From Dipetalonema caudispina (Eukaryota > Nematoda > Chromadorea > Rhabditida > Onchocercidae): a stretch of 49,398 nt of DNA. The notes beneath the pieces were generated by a model. It was not told the DNA's origin. It searched no databases and was given only the letters and a program-made list of their open reading frames with translations. How positions within the stretch are numbered: the stretch's first letter is position 1; each line of letters opens with the position of its first letter. A program made the translations under genes and the position numbers. The stretch spans positions 14,321-63,718 of the forward strand of contig JABVXV010000347.1 in the NCBI GenBank assembly GCA_013365325.1, in the 5' to 3' direction. This document shows positions 12,972-26,266 of the stretch, piece by piece.

Positions 12972-14058
12972 AATTTTACTGTAACTTAATCATACATCTT
13001 TTACATACAACTGTCTCTTTTAGGTCTATTTCTCAAGTAGTATGATCAATCCAAAATTTCAGTTGAATATTCAAAAAAGTCTTCATACAAATTCATTTCC
13101 CTTACAACTTATCTTTTACAATAAACTTATTACATAAGATTACCATGAAAAAATAATATTTATCATGATTTCATACATTTGACGCAGCCTTCCACTCTAT
13201 TTAACACCAACAAAGAAACAAAGGAGTTTAAATTGAACTATTCTTAAACTCAGAGTTTTGATTGTAACAAACGATGAAATCAAATGCCCTTGTGATGTGC
13301 TGAGAAACTAACTAAACTTTGATAATTTTTTTTTGTGGAATTTATTGAAATATATAATGGTATATAAAAAGTCAACAACACAAAAAAAAAAATGAAGAAA
13401 TTAATTGCATAAATTGCATAAGAAAAGCAGCCCGTAAGATCATATTCTTGAGACCTATAAAAGATTGCCAATAATGTTTAGAGCATTAAAGGTGAAGGTT
13501 TCTTCTTTAATTATCTGGTAGCATTTTTCATTCTTGATAAAATATATGAAATTTTTAGGGTGTTTTGAAATCAGACAAATATCATTGTTCAAAATGTCGG
13601 GAAGATTTGTTATAATGCTAAAAACCACCTTCGGCAAGCAAAATGGCATTACACTAAAGACTAAGGCAGGATGAAAACATTCTTTTTACGTATGCTAGAA
13701 AATTTGTTAGATATAGTAAAAGCACTTTAATAGTAATAAATTTTTGTGAGAAATATTTAAATTCCTCACAAAATTCAGTTGTGCAAGAAAAAAAAATAGA
13801 TGAGAGGGAACTTCTTGACGAATTATAGACCAATCAAAAACACCAGTGAATCTTTGATAACTCAATTATAGAATTGGTAGTCATGTAAAGCAGGGTTCCT
13901 ATATTTCATTATATGGTAATATTACTAAATTCAGAATTGCTCCACTGCAGTTACTGGTCAACTATTAAGACCGCAAAGATTAGGTGAACTTCTGAATGTA
14001 ACTAGAAACTGCAAGAGAAAACAAGTATATCACGCATTTACAGCAATGGCATAAATTA

Positions 14059-17000
14059 TCATAATACCAGTTCATGAAAATGAAAGTCACTTCCAGTGGC
14101 TACAAGAATAGCAGCATTGCCGGAGAAACCACCCCAATTGGATGCATAGGCAAGTTTTGGCTTCCGCGATAAATTCCTTGGGTCATGACTCGGAAACTCA
14201 CATAACTTCTCTCCATTATAAGTTGACCAAGCTCGTGTAATTCCGTCTGAGGTAGCTACAATAAAATTCTTTATAACGTCAAATTTCTGTAAAATAATCG
14301 ATGGTTCACCCCAATTTTCCCGTGATTCTCTAGAAATTTATGAAGGCTTTTCAAGATCACTCTTACTAAAAAATCAGGGCAAGATTAATTTTTATAAAAA
14401 GGTAGAAGAAATAATAACCGACATTTTATAAATTTCTTACCACTTCTTTCACATAAATTTCATACTACTTTCTTTGAGATATTTTGCCTATAACGGATCC
14501 TATAAATTTGTGCAGATAAAGAGACTCTTAAGGATAACCAAGCAAAAGCTAGAAATCGAAGCAATTTATTAATTCTTCAAGAAATGTAAAACTTATTTTG
14601 TAAATGAAATTTAGCAAACTTGAAATTAACCTGAGAAGAGGATCCTTTCATCTTTCTCCAGATGCATCGGCGTTTTATTATAAGGATTTTTATTATCTTC
14701 AATTCTGAACAGGGGCTTACACATTCTAATGTCCCAAAATTTTATCTGAAATCAACATCTTAAAAAAAATCTCTGATTAAAAAAAATAAAACAAAGAATT
14801 TTCATGAAAAAGACAAAACATTCACTGATAGAGTATATTTCATACATTATTTCTAAATACTTTGCCCTTATATTCGCTGGGAAATTAAATCAAAAAGAAG
14901 AAAAATAAAAGATTCAATTTCATTCCACTTATTTTAACATAACTGAAAAATATGTTAACATTCGGGATTCCAAAAAACTCACCACGCCAATATGATCCTC
15001 GGTAACAAGCATATCAGGCTTTGTTCGCAACGTCTTCAGCCAACCTACACTTTCCGTATCATTGTAGGTGGCAACAACATCCCGACTACTCATTCGCAAA
15101 TCCGAGCAAATTACATTATCACCCATTACACCCATAAACAATAAATTCCCATCCTGAAACTTTTAAATAAATTTAAGGGATGATTATCACAGAATTTAAA
15201 TCTAAATTACATATTATTGTAAATCGTACTCTATTTTCAAACAGGTACAACTATGTACTATCCGTACTGAGAAGAGAAAATACTGCCAGTACCATACAAT
15301 TGATATTTCAAATCTAAGCTTTCTAACTATAAAAAGGATCGTGATCACGATATGTTCCGAAATTTTCTTTCCGCCTCATTTTTACCCACCCAGCAATAAA
15401 AGTAATATTTTCAAACTACTATAGTAATTATAATAATGATAATAATGATAATAACAATAATAATAATTAACAGTCAATGATAACAATAGTAATTAATGAA
15501 TAATAACAATAATAATAATTAATAATAACATACATCAAAGAAAGTGTGAAACAAAATCTAGTATATCAAATAAGCACTAGCTGATATCATTTCATGAAAA
15601 AGTTGATTACAGCTTATTTAGCTTTTAGTGATTAATCAGCTGAAGTGAGTGAGAATTTGATCTCAGAGAATATGTAGAAATGAGCGCTGAAACATACCCC
15701 ACTAAAGGTTAGACTCATGACACCCCTTTCCAAACTGTTAATACGGCTAGTTTGCTCCGTTGAAATGTCCAGCAACACAGCATTTTCTTCCAAACCTATA
15801 GATCATATATATATATATTTGAATTATCATTATCAAGTCGTAATGTAAACTTTCTTTAACAGTGCATTTTCCTTACTCTGATTTAATTTCTATAAGATTC
15901 ATTTCTTTCTACATTCTCCGGTTTGAGGGCTTCATTTTTCACAGTGTGCAGAAAAACTTACCACTACTCTAAAACAAACTAGGGGATAAACTTAAATTTG
16001 AAAACCACAGTCTAAAATTATGTCATTCCTAAATAAACGGTAATTGGTATTTGAATCACAGTTTTTCCAATAGCTTAAGAAAAACTTTCAAGTTTAAAAA
16101 TAAATGATATAGTCATTTCAGTAAAGTTCTCATATAATGTTCTAATTTTAAATATTTACTGCTCCTACTAAATGATTCATTCCTTGACTGAATCTTAAGC
16201 CTAAGCTGGAATTTCTTACATGTCTTAATTTCCACTAGTAAACAAGCATCGAATACTACTGTAACTAACCAATTCCAATACCCATTCGATTTCTATTGAA
16301 AGATATTGCACGCACATACTTCTGACATGTCCATCTCATATTATACGAGGGTAAACGTAATTCCGCTGAATCCTAGAATATAACTGCATTTCCAAACAAA
16401 ATAAAATGCACTATCAGATACTCAATAATTTTTTTAGCTCACACATCGACCATGTCTTGATATTTAATTATACATTAATGAAAGCTTCCCAACAGAAATA
16501 TCTATGCATATCATCTATTTTAGCTGGAACCAATCTTATAACTTACACAAACTGAGGAAAATTCAGCTACTGGCTCAACGCAAACTCGACTTAAAGTTGA
16601 AAATCGATTATGCATAGTAACTATGGTCTGCGTTGTAACGTACAATGCACATGTAACATTGTCATTTACCGGCTCCACACATATATCCATTAAATTTGAC
16701 TTCACCAGATTCGCACCATATGTACTGCTTCGAATTTTTAACCCAAATCTACTCCAACATTCACTTTTCCTACAAATAAATTTAGATATTTCCAACTGAA
16801 TCACCGAAAATATCCAATTAACACTGTACTATAGATGTGATTTTGATGAATCTTATAAGAGACACTGGTAATACTACAATCATGCGGCATCCCTCGCACG
16901 GTGAATTAGTTACAATTCAGCTTATTTAAAGCAAATTTGAAATATTTGGGAAAACTTTTATTTTTCTTCAAAATACTTTCCTGTGACTGCTGTTTCAATA

Positions 17001-18621
17001 ATCTTCTTGCTAATACACCATACTAATAATCGCTTCTATGCTACTGTTAACAACCCACACACAGAAAATGCTATGTTTTCCAGAACAAAATGCGATGAAA
17101 AAATTGGAAAAAAAAGAAAACATACGCATTATCATATTGACCAGCTGTAACCTTGAAACAAATAAGTCGTGCACCACATGTGTCTCTCCATCCTTCGTCC
17201 CGCCGACGTCTTACCGACCAACATCCAACGATGGTTTTTCCATCATCACTAATGTCCACATAGTGACAAGAATGCAATGTCTCAATATCTGTATATCCCT
17301 GAATAAGAACTGTCAATAACATTCATTTTTCCGATTCAGCAGTTCTAACTATACAAATCATTGTTTGCATTAATGCATACATCTCATCAGAATGGATGAT
17401 GTGTCATACTATTTAGTTAAAAGAAGTTCAGTAATAGAAAGCAAAATTCGTGAAAGTACTTAATGTCCCTTGGCATACCTATATTAAAAATATGTGAACA
17501 CACCAGAACCAATATAGCAATTATCTACATGAAACAATTATCATCAATATCATCTAATAATAATTAGGAAGCTCCTTTTTTTTACCAAATTCTACTGAGT
17601 CGCTTAATCCCTCATCAAAACCTGCCACTTATGTTTTTTCGTTATATTTAAAACTTTTGCAATATATGTTCACTTTAGTAAGTGAGAATGATTCTAAAAG
17701 AGAATAAATAAAACTGACCCTATGAACGTAGCTGGGTTCTTTTTGGACACCACGCAATGTTCCTTCAGCAATTAAACGTGTAAATCGCGACATATTGCTA
17801 CCATTTAATTCTCTCCGTTGTATCATTTTTGGTAGCCATGAAACAGTCGGGCAAGGTTTGGCACAACATCGTTCACATTCAGCCATAAATAAATTATGTT
17901 GTCGATTGCCTCTTAAATCACTTTCGCGAAACCCAATATTCTAAAATAAAGTCTTTTATTCGAACAATTTTGAAAAACGCTTTGGGACATTAGAAACTAC
18001 ATCGGACGTATAACCAGAAAGTGCAAAAATAAGAAAGCTCACGGGGCCACTAGCTTGTGGTTGCACTCGGTAATAGCGTTTAGTTACACTGTCATATGCG
18101 AATCCTGGTATATCACTTTCTTCAACAGCTACATTACCGTGAGACAATTGCTGCTCATTGACTGAATGAGCAACTTCATTCATACCGCGATTACTGTAAA
18201 TAAACTAACGATTAAATCATTTCAGTGATTTTCTATTTTTGTCTTCACTAATTCATTATAATGAAAACTTTACTGGCATCTTAGTGAATATGCACTGCTT
18301 ACTAACCCCAAGATTTCTAAAACGGCTAATAAAAGCTTCCAATTAACTTTCTCATTCACCCATTACTGTGCCTACTATTAAAATAAAACAGCAGTAAAAT
18401 AGTACAATGATATCATTTGCATTCCTTTTTTTCACTTTTCATTCATACTTTAACTGATAGGTCTTCATTTATCATGCACGAAATGCATAATAAATGAATA
18501 CCTATTAGATAATTTGTATTAATGTTGAAGGACTATAAAGATAACCTTCGTACAGCATTACTCCGATTTCTTCTTCTTCTCTTTCTTAACTGTTCAGCAT
18601 TCGAACTGGCTTCCCCAACAA
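14059..18621 (-). CDS. DCAF4: DCAF4-like WD40 protein (DDB1-CUL4 associated factor)
   Basis: Exons in coding order: 18621-18546, 18193-18043, 17940-17719, 17298-17126, 16769-16547, 16372-16270, 15795-15698, 15153-14983, 14745-14631 and 14327-14059. Phases agree at all junctions and give at least 532 residues (human DCAF4 is about 495). The N-terminal exon is basic (LRKRRRRNRSNAVR). The next carries 'DIPGFAYDSVTKRYYRV', matching DCAF4 'LPGFYFDPEKKRYFRL'. The later exons form a degenerate WD40 propeller. One blade has 'IKFWDIRMCK', containing the WDxR motif that DCAF proteins use to dock on DDB1. DCAF4 proteins are candidate substrate receptors of CRL4 ubiquitin ligases (family knowledge). The exon at 18621 begins after an acceptor with an in-frame stop just upstream, so either a further 5' exon is missing or translation starts at the ATG at 18183 (504 residues). 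Confidence 0.82.
15420..15533. repeat. Imperfect (AAT)n tract in intron of DCAF4-like gene
   Basis: About 110 bp of AAT/GAT/AAC trinucleotides lie in the intron between exons 15795-15698 and 15153-14983. Confidence 0.85.
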
Positions 18622-18850
18622 CTTAAAATCAAACCAGTTATTCAGTTTAATATGCACTTCTAATATATTTCAACAATAGAAGAATAGAAGAGAAAAAAAA
18701 GTACTAAAGTTGAAAATTCCGATCAATAAATATTTTAAGGGTATTTGTATTTCAGTCTTAAAAATTCAATATTTCATTCTCAGTAAATAGTTTCTTCATA
18801 TATGTAAAGATCTCCAGGAAAAAAAAGGATAAGAATGTACACAGACTTAG

Positions 18851-18949
18851 AATCCTATATCTCGCTTATATTAATAATAATAATAAAATGAAATGATTTA
18901 CAACAATGCGGACAATATTATATTACGATATTCTAAATGCTACTCACAG
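18851..18949 (+). repeat. Dispersed repeat, copy 1
   Basis: About 100 bp starts with AATCCTATATCTCGCTTATA, runs through AAT triplets and ends TATTACGATATTCTAAAT. A second copy and a partial third lie about 530-600 bp further on. The function is unknown. Confidence 0.85.
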
Positions 18950-19378
18950 TCAGTTTGTGGAACAAGTATTTTGAATGATACATGAGAGGATATTTTAATA
19001 CAAATAATTTGTTGTACAGGAAAATCAGAATATCATATGTTATTATCTACAAAACCTAAACGTATTTATCAACATTGTAACATTTTCCTTACCATCAAAA
19101 TTACGCCCTAATCAATTTCTGCCAGGTTTTCAACTCAAAATTCAATATAATACCAAATGAATCATTTGATGATGGTACATATCGTCGTCTATTCGCTGTC
19201 GTATCTCCTCGATATCGTTTGTTACATTCCATGTATATTTGATTATCATTGATTAGATTTACATTTCAAAAATCCTGAAGTAAGCAATCATCAGCAGTAA
19301 AATGAATAATTAATATTACATCGGTAGGCTCAAAATGCTTTCAATTAACTTCATTTGCTACCTAATTATTGATATTAA

Positions 19379-19500
19379 AATCCTATATCTCGCTTATATT
19401 GATAATAAAAATGATTTAAAACAATTCGGATAATACTATATTATGATATTCTAAAATCTTATATCTCGCTTATATTAACAATAATACTAAAATGAAATAA
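19379..19500 (+). repeat. Dispersed repeat, copies 2 and partial 3 in tandem
   Basis: Copy 2 (19379-19455) and a partial copy 3 (about 19456-19500) share the lead TATATCTCGCTTATATT and the segment ATTATGATATTCTAAA with the unit at 18851. The triplet part is shorter and the copies have diverged at scattered positions. Confidence 0.85.
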
Positions 19501-22483
19501 ATCACTTTAACCTTAATGGCTTGTTTGGGTTTAATTTATCAGCTAGAAAATTCCTATTTAGTATTAATGGTCATTTGTATGTCTATCTTTATACTGTCAA
19601 CAACTGATAAGTTAAACGCGCAATGAACATTTGCTAATAAGATAAGAAAAGCATTAAATGGTATATATCAACAGTACAAGTTAAAGTGAACTATGAATAC
19701 TTCAGACTAAAATAATTCCTTAAATCTGAAACGCTATCAGTGAAATGCACATTTACTAACTTCATTATTATTATTTGATACCGAAGTCTGCTTTCTCTGT
19801 TTTACATATCACTTGTCAGTGTATAATTCGCATGCAATTTTAACCAAATTTGCATCCTTCACACAGTTTATCAGAAGCTTTTGTTCGAAATATAATGTCT
19901 AGTTCCTAAATTCTGATCTATGACCTACAGGAACAGTAAGACTTTTTACTTGTAGAAATGAAATGGAAGAGATAAATTGGGTGAAAAACCAGGAAAAAAA
20001 GAAATCAATTCAGGAAAAATGGAAAACAGATTAATCCGCTAACTTTACCTAAGGTTGTACTCAGAATTGATAATTGCGATATTTTTCATCTTTTTCACCT
20101 CAGTTATTAGCAATGTTAAAACTTTTTCGGGAAACCTTTTAAGGATAAAATGAAATTCAGCCGCTTCTGGGATTTGAGAACTGGACTTATCAAATTGTAT
20201 GCATGAAGAATTCCTCAAATCCATTTATAGGATGCAGTATCAGAATATTAACTAAAAAAAAAAAATACTAACCTTGGGAAAAGAAATGGAAATACACATT
20301 TATCAGTCAGCAACTGATCATCCGATCAATCATCATTATATTTGCAAGTAAACAAGTGAAACATTTTAAAAAAAATCGAATTTATTCAGTTTACTTAAAA
20401 TTTATATTTTGGCAAAAAAAGAAAAAAAAAATGATTTGGAAAGTTTTTTGATATACAACGAGTGAATAATGTTGAAATTGAGAAAAAGAACAAAAAAAAT
20501 GCATAACACATCTTACGCACTTCATATTCTAACTTAAACTATTGTTGACGCAAACGATCTTATACACATCAAGCATAAATGTGCACTTCATGTAAAACAT
20601 TACGTAGTATTAAAAGTTAAAAGCTAAATTTATCCGTGCTAATTAGCTTTGCTGGTGACAAACCATTCATTGCGTTCTTACATCACCTTGACTGAGTCAA
20701 TGTCAAAAATTATTGTCTCATTGCCATATTTTAGCATCACTTGAACGCTACCTACAGTTATGTTGTCAGTAATTAATATGTAATTAATGATTTATTTGAT
20801 AACAAGTGAGAATTTCATACTAGATGTAGCAGCAAATCTTGATAAATAATTCGATGGAAATTTACGTGAAAAATCAATCAAATCTAAGAAATCAAATACT
20901 GCAGTTTAAGTTTTCATTTTGAAATGCAAAATAACTCGATGATGAATTTGAAAATTTAGGAACTTTCAAAAGCAAACGGTGAATCGGTACCTTTAAATAG
21001 TTAACAGCCTTTGAATGAAGTCTTGTTATCGATTATTGCATTGATAATGCACTGTTCAGACTTCAACATCTGAACTAGATTTATTTCTTTAATAACTATG
21101 GCTAATCATTAATAGTTGTTTTCTAACGATTATCAATTTTTTTGCTGATTATTATCAATTGTTCTCATCGTTGATGGGAATAATATGTGAAATTAACCTT
21201 TCAATTCAAAAAACCAAAAAATTTACTGACTTTGATAGTTTATACATTGTCAACCACACGAAACAAGCAAAAATTAAAAAAATTGGTATAAAGTATTTTG
21301 GAAAAAATTTTGATTACCAAATGCAAATGATATCCAACTGGTAAAAATTACTAAAGAACAATAATCGCGATAATAAATCGTACACAATACCGAATTTACT
21401 ATACCACATGCTTCAAAACAATACAAATTTCCAATTTCGTAATACTTTCCCCATCTTTCCAGAAGGTTATTCTTCAATTTACTTGAATTTATAATTTTAA
21501 AAATGAGATCAAAAACTGAAATAGAATATAAGTTACTGATTTTTTGCAATAATAAAGCTAAATGCAAAGTACTAATTACCTTTTCTTGCACTATTACGAA
21601 AAAAGCAAAGCATCAATTTTTTGGTACATACTGTTAGCTATAAAATATGATCAGTTGCCGCAAAACAAACTGGTATGATTTCTGCTAAATTCTGCAACAA
21701 TTTTAAGTTGTTGTCTTAAAGGAAACAAAACACAGTAGAAATAATAGTGCAAAGTAAGGAAGTCATTCGAAATTAACGAATATCACAAGCATAATATTGT
21801 TCAAAAATAAAAAAAAACTCATGAAATGATTTTGTTTGCCTTAAATGCATATTGAGGTGCTCAATTGATTGATTCGTCCACTATTCATTTTTCGACTTTT
21901 TCATTGGTGGTTCACCGCTTACTGCGGGTAGCGTCTGTGAAAAAGAAACTTCATTAAAATTAAAAGTGAACTTTGAGAACGACTAGCAGATTTGCAATTT
22001 TAGCGTCCAAACGTAATTGTTCGCCAGTTTATGATAATTGCTGAAACAATTTGCTTATCCTTTTCAAAACTGTCAGTGTTTGTTAAAAGTTCACTTCTTT
22101 CAAATTAATTAATTTTAAGTGAAGTAAGTGTTCATCTATTATCAAAACCACGATAGTTTTTGAAAGAATACTATGCTTAAATAAAGATCACTGATCGTAT
22201 TGTGTTATTCAAGACTAGCAAAAACTTTTCCGCTGCTTAGATGATATCTCCAGAACTTTTACAAATTTTCGTATATGTTCGTTTTTCGTCACCAACCTAG
22301 TCTATTAAACTTCATTTGGTATTAATCTGAAAAATAGAAAGTAAACAGAGCAGGTTGTTATTTCAAGAGACAAGCCAAATGCAGCACTACATAGATAGAA
22401 ATATGGATTTTTTTAGCAATTTTGAGTATTTTTTTTATTTTAACATGAAATTTCAGAAAAGTACTGTGAGTTATTGAGATCAT

Positions 22484-22512
22484 CTTACGTAACAGTTACG
22501 TCACGGCACGTA
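22484..22512. promoter_or_regulatory. Cluster of bZIP/bHLH-like ACGT sites 3' of the homeobox gene
   Basis: Three ACGT cores (22487, 22498 and 22508) fall within 25 bp: TTACGTAACAGTTACGTCAC followed by GCACGTAATT. TTACGTAA and TTACGTCA are the classical C/EBP-PAR and CRE bZIP half-site arrangements. The cluster lies about 210 bp beyond the homeobox stop codon. The regulatory role is inferred only from the motifs. Confidence 0.35.
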
Positions 22513-22718
22513 ATTAGAAATTACACAACCGTACGCCACATGTACTATTGCATACAGTGCACGCAATGAACCCCTGAAGCGCAATTTCGATAAAATGCAC
22601 CGATTAGTCAGGGTAAAACAAATATAACTTTACTACTATTAATCATCAGGACACAAATGCAGTAAGCGTTACGACTTGATAACAACAACAACAACAAAAG
22701 AAGTTAGTAAGCATTACG

Positions 22719-25700
22719 TTAAGACTGCGGTGACGGATTGGTTGGTGGAGGAATCCCGTAAGCTGTGGACATCTGGAAATCATAAAGAGCTTAAATAACG
22801 AAATTAATTGCGGAAAAAATTCTGTTTGAATACGATTAAAACAAAGCTGGAAATGCAAAGGCAAGTCTTTAGTCGAAGAATTAAGAAAATCCCATAAAAA
22901 TTATGGCTGGTGGAAAGGTAAAGGCGAATTTCGTAACAGCATGTTCATGCAGCCTATTGTTATTTTGAATTAGACTCAAATGTGAAAGGTGAATGCAAAA
23001 TGATACCTTTTTATATACAAACTTATATAAGTTAGTTTACCCAAATCAAACGGCATCTGCGAATGAGAAACTATTCCAAAACGGCTGTTGTACAATCTAA
23101 ATTACTTTCTTATCCCTAAACTATTGCTTTTTAAAGCCAAATTGTGATGTTACTATGGATTCTATAGTCTGTCAATTTAAAAACCCTCATGCCTGCGAAA
23201 ATACCTGTCTCAAGTACAGAGGCAAAAGTCAGAATAATCTACCGCATACAGATACGACCGATAATTTCTAGTCAGCAAATGTGTGGGTCGGTAAAACAAA
23301 ATAATTAATTTATAAATGAATCTAAAGTGTTAGTTCTTAGCAAGCCGATGCAATAATGGAAAAGATTCTTTTGACTCTCCCTTTCCAATCTTTTTCATGA
23401 ATAGTTTGCGACTTCTATTCATTTGAAAAAAGGATAAAGTTTCGCCAGCTTTAAACAACTAACTAATCAACTAATTAATTAAGCATAAGCTGCGCAAGCG
23501 GGGTAACAGAAAGCATTAGCTAATGTTACAGCTCGCTGAACGCACCATTCCGAACCATTGGATGAATAATACCTACCAGTTGAGGGTTATAACCGGCAGT
23601 GAAATCAAGGCCAGCAGTCATGTGATGTGCCAGATCTTGTCCTGGAAGCATTGCCGGATAATTGAGCATACTTCCGGCTGCTGATGTTCCTGCTGCCAAC
23701 ATACCATATTGATTCGCAGCTATAAAACCTATTAGTTGCAATCTTCAATTTTAATTTGAAAATAAGTGTCAATTAATTTCAACCAACTTCTGATTTATGC
23801 AACTGATTTCAACCAGGACCTCCAAAAATATATAAATTCTTTTTTTGGAAGGTAAGTGAACCCTGGCATGAACTGAGAAGTAGCGGCTAAGAGACAAGAG
23901 AGTTAGTGACTCAGTTAATGCTTTGATTCCATAAAATTTTACAGAGATACATTTTTGCTAAACTACAGGAAAATCAATGATCCCTAAGAAATCTTCTACG
24001 ACAGATAGGATGGAAAGAAATCGAGATTCACCGTGAGCAGCTTTTTTAGCGGCATACATGTTGGCTTCTTCTTGCGCTTTTGCTATGTTTTTCTTGTACC
24101 GTATTCGCTTATTGCCAAACCAATTCGACACCTAAATTAAGCACTGTCATAATGTTGTATATCAACTTCTGAATTTGGATGTTCGTGGATTGAATGGTGT
24201 ACATCTTAGCTGCCGCTATGGTTTGATGATTAATATTGCAATTTTGCTTGATAGTTAATATCGCAAGCTTTTCAACGCAATTATGATCGTTATACAGCAG
24301 GAACATTATTTGGAAATATACTTTAATTATATAAACCAATTATTCTGACAGTCTTATGGAAAACAGTACTAGAAATTAATAGAAAAAAGAATTGGAATAA
24401 AAAAACAACCTGCGAAACTGTAATCTGACACTGCCGTGCCAACTCTTCTTTCGCTTCTTCCGATGGATAGGGATTACTTAAATGAGAGTAAAAATATTCA
24501 TTCAGCACTTCCGTAGCCTGCTTGCTGAAGTTTCGCCGTTTTCTCCTATAATTTTAGATATAAAATTCTTGTATGAATAAAAAAGAACAGGTTAGCATTG
24601 ATGCATTTATTACAGCACAAACTTGAAAGTTTCCCAGTACACTCCAAGCAGCTGTAATTGATTATGGCAAAAATCACCTAGCATCAAGGAATCTTGAACG
24701 AAGAATCATTACTGCTTCACAAGTTGACTGTTTCAGTTGCACCTAGAATAAAATTGGAATGGATGAAACATAGCTTAAGCAAGAAATGTTGGAATTAAAT
24801 TGTCAGATTTTAAATTTGTTAAATTACAATTGTGTAACAATTTACCAAGAGGATGCAAAAGTTTGAAAATTATTTCTTAAATTTTATGAAATCAAATTCA
24901 CCACTGTTACAAAATCTAATAAAGCCATTACTGCATTATAATAAACAGATCCATTATTTCATTATAATTCATTCAGCAATTTCAGTAGTCGGTGGGTATT
25001 AACAATCAAAGTAAATTTGCTCTTTACTTTAACAAATTCGAAACCAAAAACTTTTAAATTGCAGTTTACATTCAATTTTTCAGCTATAATTCAGAGATGA
25101 ATTTTATTTACTAGTTACCTGTATGCCGGAAAATTTCTTTTGTATAATAGCAACCATCCGCTCGATTTCTTTGTTTGCAATTGGTCGAGTTCGACTTTGC
25201 TCACGTAGCAACGACACAACATGTTGAGTGAATTCTTGACAAGCCTGAAAAATGATCACTATTTCCTGTAGGTTAGAAATACATGATCCTTTGCAAAATT
25301 TACTGGTAGTTTTCATTTGCATTTCACCTGAGCTTCAGAAACCAGAAAGTGAGAAATTCACCTCTTCATATTTCCGTAATTCTTCACTATATACCAATCT
25401 AATCTGAGTAAGTTTTTGCCGATAATCAGCTTGATCACCGCCACTTGTATCATTCTGAATTGGTCCACGATTGTCGGGACCAGCCACACCCTCGGCAACC
25501 TAAAAAACATGCTGCAAAGTTAAAGACAATGAGATTTTGCTGATAAAACAAATGTAAGGTAACATTATTGCTGCTCGAATTTAACTAACTACAGTTATAG
25601 GCATAAGACTAACCAGCATGTTATCTAGTCGCATAAGTTGTGGATCTTCTGGTGCCTCTTCTTGACCTCCTCGGATGGAAAGTGCTGCAATCCAGAAAAT

Positions 25701-26266
25701 CATGGTTGTTCGCTTTTTCATGCTAATAACTTCCTCACTTTCATCATTTCTTAAAATGATAAAACGCTCAAGAGAAATCTCGAAAAAAATATACCCGTCT
25801 TTTCCTTAATTTCACATAAAACTTCAAATAAAGCATTCTTCATGCGATGATTCTGCAACTGCTGTTTCCTAAAATTATTAAGAGAATGAATGTTTGCTTA
25901 TAAACTTTTTTTTTATAACCTCATAATTATTCTTATAAACTTTCAAACACTTTTTCCATACTTTCTATTATTATATCTTAATTCATTTAACATATGCAAA
26001 TATCATTTCTGCTGATTAATCTTGCGTCGTGACCAACATATGTTACTTCGTCACTTGTTACTTTAAAATATCAAAAGTTTGTTTAATATGTATCACAAAT
26101 TACTTCATGAGTGAAATACTCTACTTACTTATTATTACGAAAATAATAAAGTGAAAGGAAAAAAGAAAAACCTTTGCTGAGTATGATCATCCAAGGATTG
26201 TTCTGATATACTCATTAACTGTGACAACAAGTCATTCAGTGAAGTTGCTGGTGGTAATTCACCCAT
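22719..26266 (-). CDS. ceh-20: PBC-class TALE homeodomain transcription factor (CEH-20/Extradenticle/Pbx), complete
   Basis: Ten exons: 26266-26172, 25868-25795, 25684-25614, 25499-25362, 25244-25119, 24742-24678, 24545-24410, 24131-24032, 23719-23577 and 22772-22719. All phases agree and give 333 residues, close to C. elegans CEH-20. Residues 1 to about 189 form the PBC domain. PBC-A includes the [20 protein letters not shown] stretch, and PBC-B includes [20 protein letters not shown]. The homeodomain follows (about 189-252), starting [15 protein letters not shown]. It has the three-residue TALE loop (SNPYP) and recognition helix [12 protein letters not shown] with Gly50, as in all PBC proteins. 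A Gly/Ala-rich tail ends [13 protein letters not shown] proteins bind DNA with Hox and Meis/Homothorax (HMP) partners to pattern tissues (established). The PBC-A domain is the Meis/UNC-62 contact. The ATG at 26266 opens the conserved N-terminus. Confidence 0.97.

Larger units (their letters stand above)
12346..14058. other. Intergenic region between the DCAF4-like and PLBD genes
   Basis: About 1.7 kb lies between the PLBD start codon and the stop of the DCAF4-like gene, both on the minus strand. It should carry the PLBD promoter. It contains a (CAT)n run at 12430-12469 and a four-unit tandem repeat at 12664-12971. Both sit 5' of PLBD within about 650 bp. The rest (12972-14058) has two short open frames on the minus strand (13280-13649) with no recognisable domain. 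The spacing is too large for a typical nematode operon. Confidence 0.6.
18622..22718. other. Intergenic region between the DCAF4-like and ceh-20-like genes
   Basis: About 4.1 kb lies between the most 5' recognised DCAF4-like exon and the homeobox stop codon. It probably holds the DCAF4 promoter, perhaps an unrecognised first exon, and the homeobox 3' UTR. It contains dispersed copies of a repeat at 18851-18949 and 19379-19500, and an ACGT-core cluster at 22484-22512. Open frames at 21159-21591 on either strand are low-complexity and show no domain. I found no additional gene. Confidence 0.55.

Noticed and set aside
6061..18621. Operon of the DCAF4-like and PLBD genes
   Set aside because: They are on the same strand but about 1.7 kb apart with promoter-like and repeat DNA between them, much more than the usual nematode operon spacing.
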